This document shows, piece by piece, positions 39,006 through 49,334 of a stretch of 64,000 nt of DNA. The stretch comes from Arthrobacter beigongshangensis. Its GTDB lineage: Bacteria > Bacillota > Bacilli > Bacillales_A > Planococcaceae. Under the pieces are notes generated by a model. It was not told the DNA's origin, searched no databases, and saw nothing but the letters and a program-made list of their open reading frames with translations. Made by a program: the position numbers and the translations under genes. The stretch is from NCBI RefSeq assembly GCF_016820585.1, contig NZ_JADHDX010000001.1, positions 372,001-436,000 of the forward strand, in the 5' to 3' direction. Every line of letters begins with the position of its first letter. The first letter of the stretch is position 1.

Positions 39006-40223
39006 ATGTTAGTGAACAAAAAAATCCTCCTTTGTGTTACCGGTGGAATCGCAGTCTATAAAGCGGTTGCACTCGTTAGTAAGCTTTCGCAGGCTGGGGC
39101 GGATGTGAAGGTCATGATGACGGAGTCGGCACAGCAATTTGTCACACCGTTAACTTTCCAAGCGATGTCTCGAAACGATGTTTTTTATGATACGTTTGAC
39201 GAAAAAGATTCTCGAGTTATTGCGCATATTGACTTGGCAGATTGGGCTGATCTTGTTGTTGTTGCACCTGCAACAGCAAATGTCATTGGTAAACTGGCAA
39301 ATGGCATTGCAGATAATATGGTGACGACGACATTACTTGCGACGACAGCTAAGGTGTGGATAGCTCCAGCAATGAATGTTCATATGTATGAAAATAAAGC
39401 CGTTATTCGCAATATCAATACGTTGCATGCCGATGGCTATCAGTTTATCGAGCCGTCCGAGGGCTTCTTGGCATGTGGTTACGTAGGGAAAGGTCGCTTA
39501 GAAGAACCAGAAAAAATTGTGGAATTGATTAGGGAGCACTTTACGACGCAAAAAAATCTTCCGTTAGTGGGGAAGAAAGTGGTCATTACAGCGGGCCCAA
39601 CGCGTGAACGAATCGATCCAGTGCGCTATGTGTCAAACTTCTCGAGCGGAAAAATGGGCTATGCAATGGCAGAAGCGGCAGCTGCGCTAGGAGCAGAAAC
39701 AGTTCTTATTTCTGGGCCTGTTGGGCTGGATAAGCCGACTGGCATGACAGTTATTGATGTTGAAAGTGCGGCTGACATGCTGGAGGCTGTGCAAGCGCAA
39801 TTCGCTGATGCACATATTGTCGTCAAATCGGCAGCTGTCGCGGACTACCGCCCAAAGCATATTCATCCAGAAAAGATGAAAAAACAAGTGGGTGATTCGG
39901 TTATTGAACTCGAACGAACGACAGATATATTAAAAACAATGGGTGATGGAAAGACCCGTCAAATACTTGTAGGCTTTGCTGCGGAAACGAATAATGCTGT
40001 TGAGTACGGTAAGGACAAGCTTGCGAGAAAAAATCTAGATTATATTATCGTCAATGATGTTACGGATCCAGATGCAGGATTTGGAAAAGATACGAATGTT
40101 GTTACACTACTATCCAAGCGTGGGACACATCAGCATTTCGAAGCAATGGCAAAAAAAGAATTAGCGAAGGTATTATTTGAAGCTATTTTACAAGAGGAAA
40201 GTGAACAACGCAATGATCGCTGA
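39006..40223 (+). CDS. coaBC: Coenzyme A biosynthesis bifunctional protein CoaBC
   Basis: Makes 4'-phosphopantetheine from phosphopantothenate and cysteine. The N-terminal flavin decarboxylase (CoaC) domain has VTGGIAVYKAV, ADLVVVAPATANVIGKLANGIADN, and APAMNVHMYE with the catalytic region near residue 130. The CoaB ligase domain starts near residue 185 with VVITAGPTRERIDPVRYVSNFSSGKMGYA. The 405-residue length is usual. ATG 39006 gives MLVNKKILLCVTGG like B. subtilis; ATG 38997 sits on the ribosome site. Confidence 0.96.
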   Translation: MLVNKKILLCVTGGIAVYKAVALVSKLSQAGADVKVMMTESAQQFVTPLTFQAMSRNDVFYDTFDEKDSRVIAHIDLADWADLVVVAPATANVIGKLANGIADNMVTTTLLATTAKVWIAPAMNVHMYENKAVIRNINTLHADGYQFIEPSEGFLACGYVGKGRLEEPEKIVELIREHFTTQKNLPLVGKKVVITAGPTRERIDPVRYVSNFSSGKMGYAMAEAAAALGAETVLISGPVGLDKPTGMTVIDVESAADMLEAVQAQFADAHIVVKSAAVADYRPKHIHPEKMKKQVGDSVIELERTTDILKTMGDGKTRQILVGFAAETNNAVEYGKDKLARKNLDYIIVNDVTDPDAGFGKDTNVVTLLSKRGTHQHFEAMAKKELAKVLFEAILQEESEQRNDR

Positions 40224-42624
40224 AGTCATTGTAGATGTATCGGCTTATCCGATTGACAGGCCTTTCGATTATCTTGTGCCTGACACGATGGCTGCCGTCA
40301 TTGAAGTGGGTATTCGCGTGAAGGTACCGTTTGGACCACGAAAAGTACTCGGATATGTAACAGCTTTAAAAGAGGAAAGTGGACTGGATGTAGCCAAATT
40401 GAAGCCGATTGATGAGTTGATTGATTTGGAGCCGGTCATTTCGAAAGAACTACTAGCATTATCTGGTTGGCTGGCGAGGCAAACATTGGCTTATGAAATT
40501 GATGCACTTCAAGTGATGCTACCAGCTGCGATGCGTGCAAAATATGAAAAATTCATCGTTGTGGAACAAGCAGAAAGCATTAAAGATGAGGATTTTCTTC
40601 ACCTCCTGGCAGGAAGACAACGGGTTGCGTTAAAAGAAGCGGAAACGCTGGAGATGTTGAAGACAGTGAAACGCTATGCTGAACAAGGCATTGTGACTGT
40701 CGATACAGCTATTAACCAGAAAACAGCTGTCAAAAAAGTGCGCATGATTCAAATAGCCAGCGCTGAAATGCTACTAGCAGTCCTCAATGGTGTACATACC
40801 AATGCGAAAAAACAAATTGAATTGCTACACTGGATGCAAGAACATGCTGGTCAATTGATACTTGCGAAACAACTGATGGAGCAATCAGGCATTCAGCCTG
40901 CCGTGTTAAAAGCGGTGATCGAAAGAGGAGCGGCTACAGAAGAATATACAGAAGTGTACAGAGAGCCTCAAGCACCGGGGTTAAAGGATACAGCGATACC
41001 TGTTAACTTGACTGACGAACAATGTATTGCACTTGAGAAGGTCAAAAATTCCGCGGATCAGCAAAAAGCAGAGACATTTCTTCTCCATGGTATTACTGGA
41101 AGTGGAAAAACGGAAATCTATTTGCAGGCTATTAAACATGTACTAGACAAAGGGCAGGAAGCGATTGTTCTCGTGCCCGAAATTTCATTGACACCGCAAA
41201 TGACATTACGATTTAAAGAACGTTTCGGTCCACTCGTTGCGGTGATGCACAGTGGATTATCGGCAGGAGAGAAATACGATGAGTGGCGCAAGATTCAACG
41301 AGGTGAAGTCAAGGTTGTTGTTGGCGCAAGATCAGCGATATTTGCCCCGTTTGAAAATATCGGTATCATCATTCTCGATGAAGAACATGAATCGACCTAT
41401 AAGCAGGAGGATACACCACGCTATCACGCGCGGGATGTTGCCATTAAACGATCTGAATATTATGGCTGTCCGGTTATTTTAGGAAGCGCAACACCCTCAT
41501 TGGAATCCTACGCGCGAGCATCTAAAGGGGTCTACACATTGCTGACGTTGACAAGACGAGCAAAAGACCAGGAACTTCCTACGGTAACGGTCGTCGATAT
41601 GCGAGATGAATTAAAAAATGGTAACCGTTCGATGTTTTCATTGCCGTTGGCGGAAGCGGTTCGTTTACGATTGGCGAGAGGGGAACAGACGGTTTTATTC
41701 CTCAATAAACGTGGGTTTTCTTCTTTTGTATTGTGTAGGGATTGTGGAACGGTAGTGGAATGTCCGAACTGTGATATTTCACTGACCTATCATCGTGCCA
41801 ACGAAAGGCTGAAATGTCATTATTGCGGTCACGAGGAACATGTACCTCTTCAATGTCCACAATGTGAAAGTGACTATATCCGATTCTTTGGGACGGGGAC
41901 TCAAAAAGCGCAGGAAGAAATTGCGAAACTGTTTCCAGAAGCACGTGTCATACGAATGGATGTCGATACGACACGACAAAAAGGGTCTCATGAACGGCTA
42001 TTAAGGCAGTTCAGTGAAGGGCAAGCGGATATTTTACTTGGAACGCAAATGATTGCGAAGGGACTCGACTTTCCAAATATTACTCTTGTCGGCGTACTTG
42101 CCGCGGATACGACATTGCATCTTGCAGATTTCCGTGCCGCAGAAAAAACATTTCAACTGATGACACAAGTGAGCGGACGAGCTGGCCGCCATGAGTTGCC
42201 GGGGGAAGTATTCATCCAAACCTATTCTCCTGAACACTACGCCATCGACTTGGCGAAAGCGCAACATTACGAACCATTTTATAATTTAGAGATGGCGGCC
42301 AGAAGACAATATGGCTACCCACCATTTTATTTTGTGGCACTCGTCCAGTTTACGCATGAGGATTTGCTAAAAGTAGCCGACTTTGCGGAAAAAGGGGCTA
42401 GGTTTTTAAAAGGGAACCTATCGCCCGATACCGTCATCATCGGTCCAACTGCGGCTGCCATTAGCCGTGTGAATAATAGATATCGTTACCAATGTTTGAT
42501 AAAATACAAAAAAGAGCCGAAGTTGACAGAGGCGCTTCAACAGCTCATTAAGTACTACAGGACAGACTGGATTAAAGCAGGCCTAACGATGACGGTTGAT
42601 CTGGAGCCAGTGTCCATTTATTAA
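40213..42624 (+). CDS. priA: Primosomal replication restart helicase PriA
   Basis: 3'-5' helicase that reloads the replisome at stalled forks. The 803-residue product has an N-terminal DNA-binding domain (VIVDVSAYPIDRPFDYLVP), Walker A GITGSGKTEIY near residue 300, the DEEH box, and a zinc region with CRDCGTVVECPNC and CHYCG...CPQC (about residues 510-550). Helicase motif VSGRAGRHELPG is also present. The ATG at 40213 overlaps coaBC by 11 bases; a GTG at 40201 is in frame and neither has ideal ribosome-site spacing. Confidence 0.96.
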   Translation: MIAEVIVDVSAYPIDRPFDYLVPDTMAAVIEVGIRVKVPFGPRKVLGYVTALKEESGLDVAKLKPIDELIDLEPVISKELLALSGWLARQTLAYEIDALQVMLPAAMRAKYEKFIVVEQAESIKDEDFLHLLAGRQRVALKEAETLEMLKTVKRYAEQGIVTVDTAINQKTAVKKVRMIQIASAEMLLAVLNGVHTNAKKQIELLHWMQEHAGQLILAKQLMEQSGIQPAVLKAVIERGAATEEYTEVYREPQAPGLKDTAIPVNLTDEQCIALEKVKNSADQQKAETFLLHGITGSGKTEIYLQAIKHVLDKGQEAIVLVPEISLTPQMTLRFKERFGPLVAVMHSGLSAGEKYDEWRKIQRGEVKVVVGARSAIFAPFENIGIIILDEEHESTYKQEDTPRYHARDVAIKRSEYYGCPVILGSATPSLESYARASKGVYTLLTLTRRAKDQELPTVTVVDMRDELKNGNRSMFSLPLAEAVRLRLARGEQTVLFLNKRGFSSFVLCRDCGTVVECPNCDISLTYHRANERLKCHYCGHEEHVPLQCPQCESDYIRFFGTGTQKAQEEIAKLFPEARVIRMDVDTTRQKGSHERLLRQFSEGQADILLGTQMIAKGLDFPNITLVGVLAADTTLHLADFRAAEKTFQLMTQVSGRAGRHELPGEVFIQTYSPEHYAIDLAKAQHYEPFYNLEMAARRQYGYPPFYFVALVQFTHEDLLKVADFAEKGARFLKGNLSPDTVIIGPTAAAISRVNNRYRYQCLIKYKKEPKLTEALQQLIKYYRTDWIKAGLTMTVDLEPVSIY

Positions 42625-42628
42625 ATTC

Positions 42629-42669
42629 GGTGATAGTACTGCCATTATTCAAAGGGCGGTACTATCACC
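42629..42669 (+). other. Hairpin between priA and def
   Basis: GGTGATAGTACTGCC (42629-42643) pairs with GGCGGTACTATCACC (42655-42669) with one mismatch. Only two Ts follow, so it is a poor intrinsic terminator. It may stabilise mRNA or pause transcription. Confidence 0.6.
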
Positions 42670-42696
42670 TTAACTAGATAGAAAAGAGGAATTGGA

Positions 42697-43203
42697 TTGG
42701 CAATACGTAAAATTGTGGAGCACCCAGCACCGGTGCTACGACAAATGTGTAAAGAAGTAGTGAAATTTGATAAGAAGCTTGCGAAGCTTTTGGATGATAT
42801 GTATGACACGATGGTTGCGGCGGATGGTGTAGGCCTTGCAGCACCACAAATTGGTGAAGCGATACGTGTCGCTATTGTTGATATGGGAGAGGGACAGGAC
42901 GTAATTGAAATGGTCAACCCTGTTGTGACAGCTATCGGAGGCTCTGAAGTTGAAATTGAAGGCTGTCTTAGTTTCCCAGGTCTATACGGTGAAGTAGAGA
43001 GACCATTTTTTGTCCGTGTAGAAGCACAGGAACGGGATGGTTCCTTGTACCAAATTGAAGCTGAGGATTATGAAGCACGCGCTATTCTTCATGAAATCGA
43101 TCATTTAAATGGTGTGCTGTTTGATTCGAAAATCATTCGAGTGGTCGATCCATCTGAATTTGAAGAAATGGACGAGGAAGAGGAGGCAAGTGAACATGAC
43201 TAA
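42697..43203 (+). CDS. def: Peptide deformylase
   Basis: Metalloenzyme that removes the formyl group from nascent proteins. Motifs are [10 protein letters not shown] (residues 45-53), EGCLSFP with the metal ligand Cys90, and HEIDH at residues 132-136. The start is TTG at 42697, with AAGAGGA six bases upstream. The 168-residue length is usual, with an acidic C-terminal tail. It overlaps fmt by eight bases. Confidence 0.96.
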   Translation: MAIRKIVEHPAPVLRQMCKEVVKFDKKLAKLLDDMYDTMVAADGVGLAAPQIGEAIRVAIVDMGEGQDVIEMVNPVVTAIGGSEVEIEGCLSFPGLYGEVERPFFVRVEAQERDGSLYQIEAEDYEARAILHEIDHLNGVLFDSKIIRVVDPSEFEEMDEEEEASEHD

Positions 43204-44137
43204 TATCGTATTTATGGGCACGCCAGAATTTTCGGTATCAGTCCTCACAATGCTGCATGAGGAAGGGCATACAATTTCGGCAGTCGTCACGCAACCCGAT
43301 CGACCGGTTGGACGCAAACGTGTTTTAACGCCGCCACCTGTAAAAGTAGAGGCGCTACGACTCGGCTTACCGATTATTCAGCCTGAAAAACTAACAGGCT
43401 CTAGTGAATTAGCGGAAATTATTGCACTCAAACCAGATCTCATTGTAACTGCAGCCTTCGGTCAAATTTTACCGAAAGAATTGCTGGAAGTTCCAAGGCT
43501 GGGTTGCATTAATGTCCATGCTTCTTTATTGCCAAAATACCGTGGCGGCGCGCCAATCCATCAGTCTATTATGGACGGGGAAACGGAAACAGGCGTGACG
43601 ATTATGTATATGGTTGAAAAATTAGATGCAGGCGATATTATTTCACAAGTGGTTGTGCCGATTGCTGACACAGACCATACGGGATTGCTCTTTGATTCAT
43701 TGTCTGTGGCGGGAACAAAGTTATTGAAGGAAACACTTCCTTCTATAATAGATGGTACAAATAATAAAACGGTCCAAGATGAATCACTTGTGACATTTGC
43801 GCGTAATATCTCACGTGAACAAGAGCGGATTGATTGGTCCCAAGGCGGAAAAGCCATCTATGATCAAGTTCGTGGACTCCATCCTTGGCCGGTTGCCTAC
43901 ACGACGATGCAAGGTGAAAACGTCAAGGTTTGGTGGAGTGAAAAGGTTGCAACGCAGTTAGATGCTGAACCGGGTACAATTCTTAAAATTGAACCAGATC
44001 GAATTATTGTTAAAGCAGGCGATGATGTCGCTGTCGCGATAACGGATCTCCAACCAGCCGGAAAAAACCGGATGCCAGCGGATGTATTTGTTCGTGGAAC
44101 CGGATCGAAGTGGAACGAAGGGGACCGATTTGTATGA
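43196..44137 (+). CDS. fmt: Methionyl-tRNA formyltransferase
   Basis: Formylates initiator Met-tRNA, the counterpart of def. The 313-residue protein has MGTPEFSV at the N-terminus, the catalytic [14 protein letters not shown] segment near residue 108, [15 protein letters not shown]-type sequence, and a C-terminal OB-fold with WPVAYTT. ATG 43196 follows GAGGAGG and lies inside the end of def; longer in-frame starts are within def. It overlaps rsmB by four bases. Confidence 0.97.
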   Translation: MTNIVFMGTPEFSVSVLTMLHEEGHTISAVVTQPDRPVGRKRVLTPPPVKVEALRLGLPIIQPEKLTGSSELAEIIALKPDLIVTAAFGQILPKELLEVPRLGCINVHASLLPKYRGGAPIHQSIMDGETETGVTIMYMVEKLDAGDIISQVVVPIADTDHTGLLFDSLSVAGTKLLKETLPSIIDGTNNKTVQDESLVTFARNISREQERIDWSQGGKAIYDQVRGLHPWPVAYTTMQGENVKVWWSEKVATQLDAEPGTILKIEPDRIIVKAGDDVAVAITDLQPAGKNRMPADVFVRGTGSKWNEGDRFV

Positions 44138-45492
44138 ATACTAGACCGAAAAAGAAAATCTGGAACGGCAATGTCCGGGACGCGGCATTATCTATTTTAA
44201 TGGAAATTAATAATAACCAAGCATACAGTAATTTATTGCTACACCGAACAATTGAAAAATATGGTATCGAAACGAAAGACCGTGGGCTATTGACGGAATT
44301 GACATATGGTACATTACAACATCGCATGGCACTCGATTATTATTTGGAACCTTTTGTTCGTGGGAAACTGGACGGCTGGGTGCGAGAATTGCTTAGAATG
44401 TCAATTTATCAAATTGTCTACCTAACGAAAATTCCGCCACATGCGGTTGTCCATGAAGCGGTTGAAATTGCGAAAAGACGTGGTCATAAACGCATTGCGC
44501 CAACAGTCAACGGTATTCTTCGTTCGGTCTTACGCAAAGGTGTTCGTTCGTTGGATGATATGGCGGATGGCATCGCAAAAACAGCGATTGAAACGAGCCA
44601 TCCTGAATGGCTTATTAAGCGCTGGAGTGAACAGTTTGGCGAGGAAGAAGCTGCGATTATGGCGCACGAAAACAATAATCCACCTGCAATGACAGTTCGT
44701 GTCAATACAGCTAAAACAACAGTAGCCGAAGCGATTGCATCACTTGAAGCAGAAGGTATTGAAGTCAGAATAGGTGAAGTGGTCCCAGAATGTATCGTTT
44801 CCGTCACTAGCAATCCAGCGAATACAGAAGCCTATAAAAAGGGTTGGATTACCATTCAAGACGAAAGCTCCATGCTGCCTGTACTAGCATTAGACGCACA
44901 ACCTGGCATGAAAGTGCTTGACATGTGTGCAGCGCCAGGTGGGAAAACGACTCATATTGCTGAGAAGATGAAAGATACAGGCGAAGTGTTCGCACATGAT
45001 ATTCATGAACATAAATTGGCTTTGATTGAAGCGAATGCTTCACGACTTGGTTTAACATCCATTCAAGCAAAAAGTGGGGATAGCCGAAAGTTGACGGAAA
45101 TATACGCTGCATCCTCTTTCGATCGTATCCTTGTTGACGCACCATGCAGTGGACTAGGAGTCATTCGGAGAAAGCCTGAAATTAAGTACAATAAGACAGA
45201 AGCTGATTTCAATGGACTCGTACAAATCCAATCTGACCTACTCGATACAGCCCGCGAACTGATTAAACCGGACGGCATCATCGTCTATAGTACATGTACA
45301 GTAGAGCATATGGAAAACCGTGGCATGGTGGAACATTTCTTAGCGCGCCATTCAGACATGGAAAAAGTTCCATTAACTCAGTTAAATGACATCGACAAAT
45401 TAGCAATCGAAGACGATACACTCCAAGTCCTACCACAGCACTTCGGCAGCGACGGATTCTTCGTCACCGTATTCCGTAAAAAACAGCAATAA
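44134..45492 (+). CDS. rsmB: 16S rRNA m5C967 methyltransferase RsmB
   Basis: SAM-dependent rRNA methyltransferase. The NusB-like RNA-binding N-terminal domain occupies roughly residues 1-150. The catalytic domain has the SAM loop [18 protein letters not shown] near residue 260 and the two conserved cysteines in [17 protein letters not shown] and [12 protein letters not shown]. The product has 452 residues. ATG 44134 overlaps the fmt stop. In B. subtilis rlmN follows; here a family B repeat takes that place. Confidence 0.95.
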   Translation: MNTRPKKKIWNGNVRDAALSILMEINNNQAYSNLLLHRTIEKYGIETKDRGLLTELTYGTLQHRMALDYYLEPFVRGKLDGWVRELLRMSIYQIVYLTKIPPHAVVHEAVEIAKRRGHKRIAPTVNGILRSVLRKGVRSLDDMADGIAKTAIETSHPEWLIKRWSEQFGEEEAAIMAHENNNPPAMTVRVNTAKTTVAEAIASLEAEGIEVRIGEVVPECIVSVTSNPANTEAYKKGWITIQDESSMLPVLALDAQPGMKVLDMCAAPGGKTTHIAEKMKDTGEVFAHDIHEHKLALIEANASRLGLTSIQAKSGDSRKLTEIYAASSFDRILVDAPCSGLGVIRRKPEIKYNKTEADFNGLVQIQSDLLDTARELIKPDGIIVYSTCTVEHMENRGMVEHFLARHSDMEKVPLTQLNDIDKLAIEDDTLQVLPQHFGSDGFFVTVFRKKQQ

Positions 45493-45519
45493 GTATTTGA
45501 GCTACTGACTTTATTTATT

Positions 45520-45616
45520 CTCTAGCGAAGGCGCCTTACTGGGGTAGCTGAAGCGATAAGACCGAGGGTGGTTTTCCGTCAGGCTTATCGTGGGAAGCAT
45601 CCCCAAGCGCCGAGCG
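45520..45616 (+). repeat. Repeat family B, short copy
   Basis: 97-bp element between rsmB and prpC. It starts CTCTAGCGAAGGCGCCTTAC and ends AAGCATCCCCAAGCGCCGAGCG. Its arms are imperfectly inverted; GCGATAAG and CTTATCGT pair near the loop, where the copy at 16615-16815 has GCAATAA and TTATTGC, a paired change. The remaining bases up to prpC show nothing else clear. Confidence 0.85.
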
Positions 45617-45676
45617 AATTTCAATGGGATCACTTAATTTCACAGAGAACTCGAAACAAACAAGGGGGGATGGACG

Positions 45677-46435
45677 TTGCAATTCGAAATCTTATCAGAC
45701 GTAGGTAGGAAAAGAACCGTTAACGAAGATCGCGCAGCCGTGTACACATTGCCAAACGGCATCATTCTGGCGGTGATAGCAGATGGAATGGGTGGTCACC
45801 AGGGCGGAGATTATGCCAGCTCAACAGCTATCCAACTAATTGGCGAGCAATTTATGAAGCTGGATAGTACCAGCTTTGAAGAGGACCAGCATTGGGTAGA
45901 ATGGCTTCGCGAAGCCGTCAATCATGTCAACAGAGTAATTTATAATTATGCCAATGATAATGAGAACCTGAAAGGAATGGGGACAACATTAGAGGCGGCG
46001 CTTATTCGTGGGCGTAGCTGTCTTGTTTCCCATACAGGCGATAGTCGCGTTTATGCTATTAATGATAACGGGATTTGTCAGGTGACACGTGATCATTCCT
46101 ACGTCAATGTGCTACTTGATAGTGGTGAAATAACGGAGGCGGAGGCGGCTGTCCATCCCCAAAAAAATTGGATTATGAAGGCAATCGGTTCTGAAAAGAC
46201 GATTGAACCTGATCATTATTCAATTGAATTGGATGAAAAAACTTATTTGCTCCTATGTACAGACGGTTTGAGTAATAAAGTCGATCAACAGCTTATGCGT
46301 GAAGTGGTCCTTTCGGATGCTACGCTACATGATAAAGCAAAAAAACTTGTAGATTTAGCAAATGAAATGGGTGGAGAGGATAATATCTCAGTCATTTTGG
46401 TTGATTCTACCAAGTCGGAGGTGAATAATCCATGA
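45677..46435 (+). CDS. prpC: PP2C-type Ser/Thr phosphatase PrpC/Stp
   Basis: Metal-dependent phosphatase that opposes PrkC. The 252-residue protein has the metal-binding RxxNEDR start (GRKRTVNEDRAAV), ADGMGGHQGG, SHTGDSRVY, LCTDGLSN and GGEDNISVIL motifs. The start is TTG at 45677 behind GGGGGGAT. Its ATGA overlap with prkC couples the phosphatase and kinase. rlmN, which precedes it in B. subtilis, is absent. Confidence 0.95.
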   Translation: MQFEILSDVGRKRTVNEDRAAVYTLPNGIILAVIADGMGGHQGGDYASSTAIQLIGEQFMKLDSTSFEEDQHWVEWLREAVNHVNRVIYNYANDNENLKGMGTTLEAALIRGRSCLVSHTGDSRVYAINDNGICQVTRDHSYVNVLLDSGEITEAEAAVHPQKNWIMKAIGSEKTIEPDHYSIELDEKTYLLLCTDGLSNKVDQQLMREVVLSDATLHDKAKKLVDLANEMGGEDNISVILVDSTKSEVNNP

Positions 46436-48426
46436 TTGGAAGTAGAATCGGAGAACGTTATGAAATACTTAAAAGTATTGGTGACGGAGGGATGTCGAAG
46501 GTTTACTTAGCACATGACATCATTTTAAACCGAGATGTAGCTATTAAAGTTTTGAACTATGATTTCGCGAATGAAGAAGAATTGAAGCGCAGGTTCCAGC
46601 GAGAGGCATTGTCTGCTACAAGCTTAACGCATCCACATATTGTCGATATTTTTGATGTGGGTGAGGAGGGAGAACTACTCTATCTTGTAATGGAGTATGT
46701 AGAAGGCCAGACGCTGAAAAAATTCATTCAAACAAATGGTCCATTATCTCCTAAACAGGCATTGCCAATTATGCGACAGCTCGTTTCCGCTATATCAAAT
46801 GCCCATCATAATGGTATTGTGCACCGTGATATTAAGCCGCAAAATATTTTGATGGATGCAGAGGGAAATTTGAAAATTACAGACTTTGGTATTGCGATGG
46901 CGCTCAGTGCAACTGCCCATACGAAAACCAATTCGGTAGTTGGTACAGTCCATTATTTATCACCTGAGCAAGCACGTGGTGGGATGGCAACAAAAAAATC
47001 TGATATTTATTCACTGGGTATTGTTTTTTATGAATTATTAACAGGCGAACTTCCGTTTTCAGCAGAAACGGCTGTTGCGATTGCACTAAAGCATTTACAG
47101 GAGGAAACGCCTTCTGTTCGTGCCTTATTCCCAGCCATTCCACAAAGTGTAGAAAATATCATTCTGAAAGCAACAACGAAAGATGCTGCACATCGTTATC
47201 GGTCGGCTGATGAAATGTATGACGATTTACTGACGGCATTGTCATCGGAGCGAGCTGCAGAGCCGAAATTTGTTGTACCATTTGACGACGATCGGACGCA
47301 TGCGATTCCGGTTGTTACAGAGGCATCCAAGTTTGAAGTGCTGGAAATGACAAAAAAAGTGGAGCCAGTTATCGTAGTTGATCCTCCGCAAATCCCTGTT
47401 AAAAAGCGGAAAAAGTGGCCACTCATTGTCGGCGGAATTGCTGGTGCATTTGTGATAGTCCTCCTATTGCTGCTATTACCAGGCTTATTAGGACCTAAAA
47501 AAGAATTCATTCCAGAAGTTGCTGGAAAAACGGAAGCTGAAGCAATTGATATTTTATTGGAGGCAGGCTTTAAGTTGGAGGAAACACTGAAACAGCCATC
47601 TGAAGAGTTTGAAGAAGGGCAAATTATCCGTACCATCCCGGAAGAAGGAAAGAAGCGGGATGTCGGTTCTGCAGTTACTTTGTATATGAGCACAGGGAAA
47701 GATAAGGTGGAGTTTGAGGATTATACAGATCAGGACTATGAACGAGTAGCAGATTTCCTAACAAAGAAAGGCTACAAAGTAGACTCTAAAGAAGCTTTTT
47801 CGGATAAAGAGCCAGGTACTATTTTAGAGCAGGATCCGGTAGAGGGGACAGCTGTAGTGCCAGAAGATACAGATGTAGTCTTTACGATAAGTAAGGGAAA
47901 AAAACTTCAAAAACTTGAGGATCTCAGAGGGTATGATAAACAAGCGTTGAATGACTATGCGAAGACATCAGGGCTTGCGATTACTGTAGTGGGGGAAGAA
48001 TATTCACCTACAGTGCCAGCAGGACATGTCATTTGGCAAACACCTAAACAAGGGACGGACATGAAAGATGGGGATAAGGTAGAGGTTGCCCTCTCGAAAG
48101 GTGAAGAGAAGAAACCGGATAAGGTCATTGTTCACAACGTGACGATTGAATATTTACCAGAGGAGATTGATGTCGGCGACGGAGAAGTAGATGAGGATGG
48201 CAATTGGGTACCGCCCGCACCACCTGTTCTAGTTCCGCAAGAGATTAAGATTTATGTGCAAGATAAGACCAATAATATGGCTAAGCCTGTAGAGGTTTTC
48301 ACGATTATGGAAAATACTAAGAAGAAGATTAGTGTTGAATTAGAAGAAGGTCAACGCGGGGCTTATATGATTACACGCGATGGCAAAATTATCGTTGAGC
48401 AGGCTGTTGATTATAATGAAAAATAG
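46432..48426 (+). CDS. prkC: PASTA-domain Ser/Thr protein kinase PrkC
   Basis: Membrane kinase sensing muropeptides or lipid II; in B. subtilis it can trigger spore germination and affects wall metabolism. The kinase domain (residues about 1-270) has GDGGMSKVYLA, the ATP Lys in VAIKVL, HRDIKPQN and DFGIA. A membrane segment lies near residues 328-346. Three PASTA repeats (about 357-560) are followed by a C-terminal beta-rich domain. It overlaps prpC by four bases. Confidence 0.96.
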   Translation: MIGSRIGERYEILKSIGDGGMSKVYLAHDIILNRDVAIKVLNYDFANEEELKRRFQREALSATSLTHPHIVDIFDVGEEGELLYLVMEYVEGQTLKKFIQTNGPLSPKQALPIMRQLVSAISNAHHNGIVHRDIKPQNILMDAEGNLKITDFGIAMALSATAHTKTNSVVGTVHYLSPEQARGGMATKKSDIYSLGIVFYELLTGELPFSAETAVAIALKHLQEETPSVRALFPAIPQSVENIILKATTKDAAHRYRSADEMYDDLLTALSSERAAEPKFVVPFDDDRTHAIPVVTEASKFEVLEMTKKVEPVIVVDPPQIPVKKRKKWPLIVGGIAGAFVIVLLLLLLPGLLGPKKEFIPEVAGKTEAEAIDILLEAGFKLEETLKQPSEEFEEGQIIRTIPEEGKKRDVGSAVTLYMSTGKDKVEFEDYTDQDYERVADFLTKKGYKVDSKEAFSDKEPGTILEQDPVEGTAVVPEDTDVVFTISKGKKLQKLEDLRGYDKQALNDYAKTSGLAITVVGEEYSPTVPAGHVIWQTPKQGTDMKDGDKVEVALSKGEEKKPDKVIVHNVTIEYLPEEIDVGDGEVDEDGNWVPPAPPVLVPQEIKIYVQDKTNNMAKPVEVFTIMENTKKKISVELEEGQRGAYMITRDGKIIVEQAVDYNEK

Positions 48427-48440
48427 AAAGAAGGTATTGG

Positions 48441-49334
48441 ATGCCGGAAGGACAAATTAGAAAAGCGATTAGTGGGTTTTATTATGTAGAGCAGGATGGG
48501 CAATTGATACAGTGTAAGAGTCGTGGGGTGTTTAGAAATCGTGGGATTCATCCACTTGTGGGAGATCATGTAACGTTTGTGCCTGATGGGGATAATGATG
48601 CGCTTATTACCGCTGTCCACGAGCGCCGCAATGAGCTCGTACGCCCACCGATTTCTAATATCGATCAAGCCTTGCTTGTGTTTTCGATGGTAGAACCGGC
48701 TTTTAGCCCGCACCTGCTGGATCGATTTTTGGTTGTCGTCGAATCGTTTGACGTGCAGCCTGTCATTTGTTTGACGAAAAAGGATTTAGCGGATGGTGAG
48801 GAGCTTAAGAAAGTTGCAGAAGCGGCAGCTTATTACAAAAAAATTGGATATGACGTTATTGAAACCTTTATTGATGATGAGTCTCTTTCTGCTACGCTAG
48901 AACCTTATTTAAAAGGAAAGACAACCGTTTTAGCAGGGCAGTCTGGTGTTGGAAAGTCGACTTTATTGAATACAGTGTTACCGATCCTTGCGTTGAAAAC
49001 AGGTGAAATTTCAGAAGCACTTGGTCGGGGGAAACACACGACTCGACATGTAGAGTTACTTGAGATTGCAGGAGGACTTGTTGCAGATACACCGGGCTTC
49101 AGTTCACTCGATTTTGATCATATTGAAAAGGAACAATTATCCCATTACTTTGTTGATATGGATGAACTGTCCACGATGTGTAAATTTCGGGGATGCTTAC
49201 ACTTAAAGGAACCAAAGTGTGCCGTGAAAGAGCAGGTAGAGGCTGGCGGAATGCCACGCCATCGGTATGAAAACTACTTGCAATTTATGCAAGAAATATT
49301 AGACAGGAAGCCGAGGTACGACAAACATGATTAA
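48441..49334 (+). CDS. rsgA: Ribosome small-subunit GTPase RsgA (CpgA/YloQ)
   Basis: Circularly permuted GTPase in 30S maturation. The 297-residue protein has an OB-fold N-terminus (QLIQCKSRGVFRNRGIHPLVGDHV), LTKKDL (G4) ahead of the P-loop GQSGVGKST near residues 165-174, DTPGFSSLDF (G3), and a zinc knuckle CKFRGCLHLKEPKC. It is preceded by GAAAGAAGG. The stop overlaps the rpe start by eight bases. Confidence 0.96.
   Translation: MPEGQIRKAISGFYYVEQDGQLIQCKSRGVFRNRGIHPLVGDHVTFVPDGDNDALITAVHERRNELVRPPISNIDQALLVFSMVEPAFSPHLLDRFLVVVESFDVQPVICLTKKDLADGEELKKVAEAAAYYKKIGYDVIETFIDDESLSATLEPYLKGKTTVLAGQSGVGKSTLLNTVLPILALKTGEISEALGRGKHTTRHVELLEIAGGLVADTPGFSSLDFDHIEKEQLSHYFVDMDELSTMCKFRGCLHLKEPKCAVKEQVEAGGMPRHRYENYLQFMQEILDRKPRYDKHD

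Noticed and set aside
42629-42669. Hairpin after priA as an intrinsic terminator
   Set aside because: The stem is strong but no T-run follows, so it is listed only as a hairpin.
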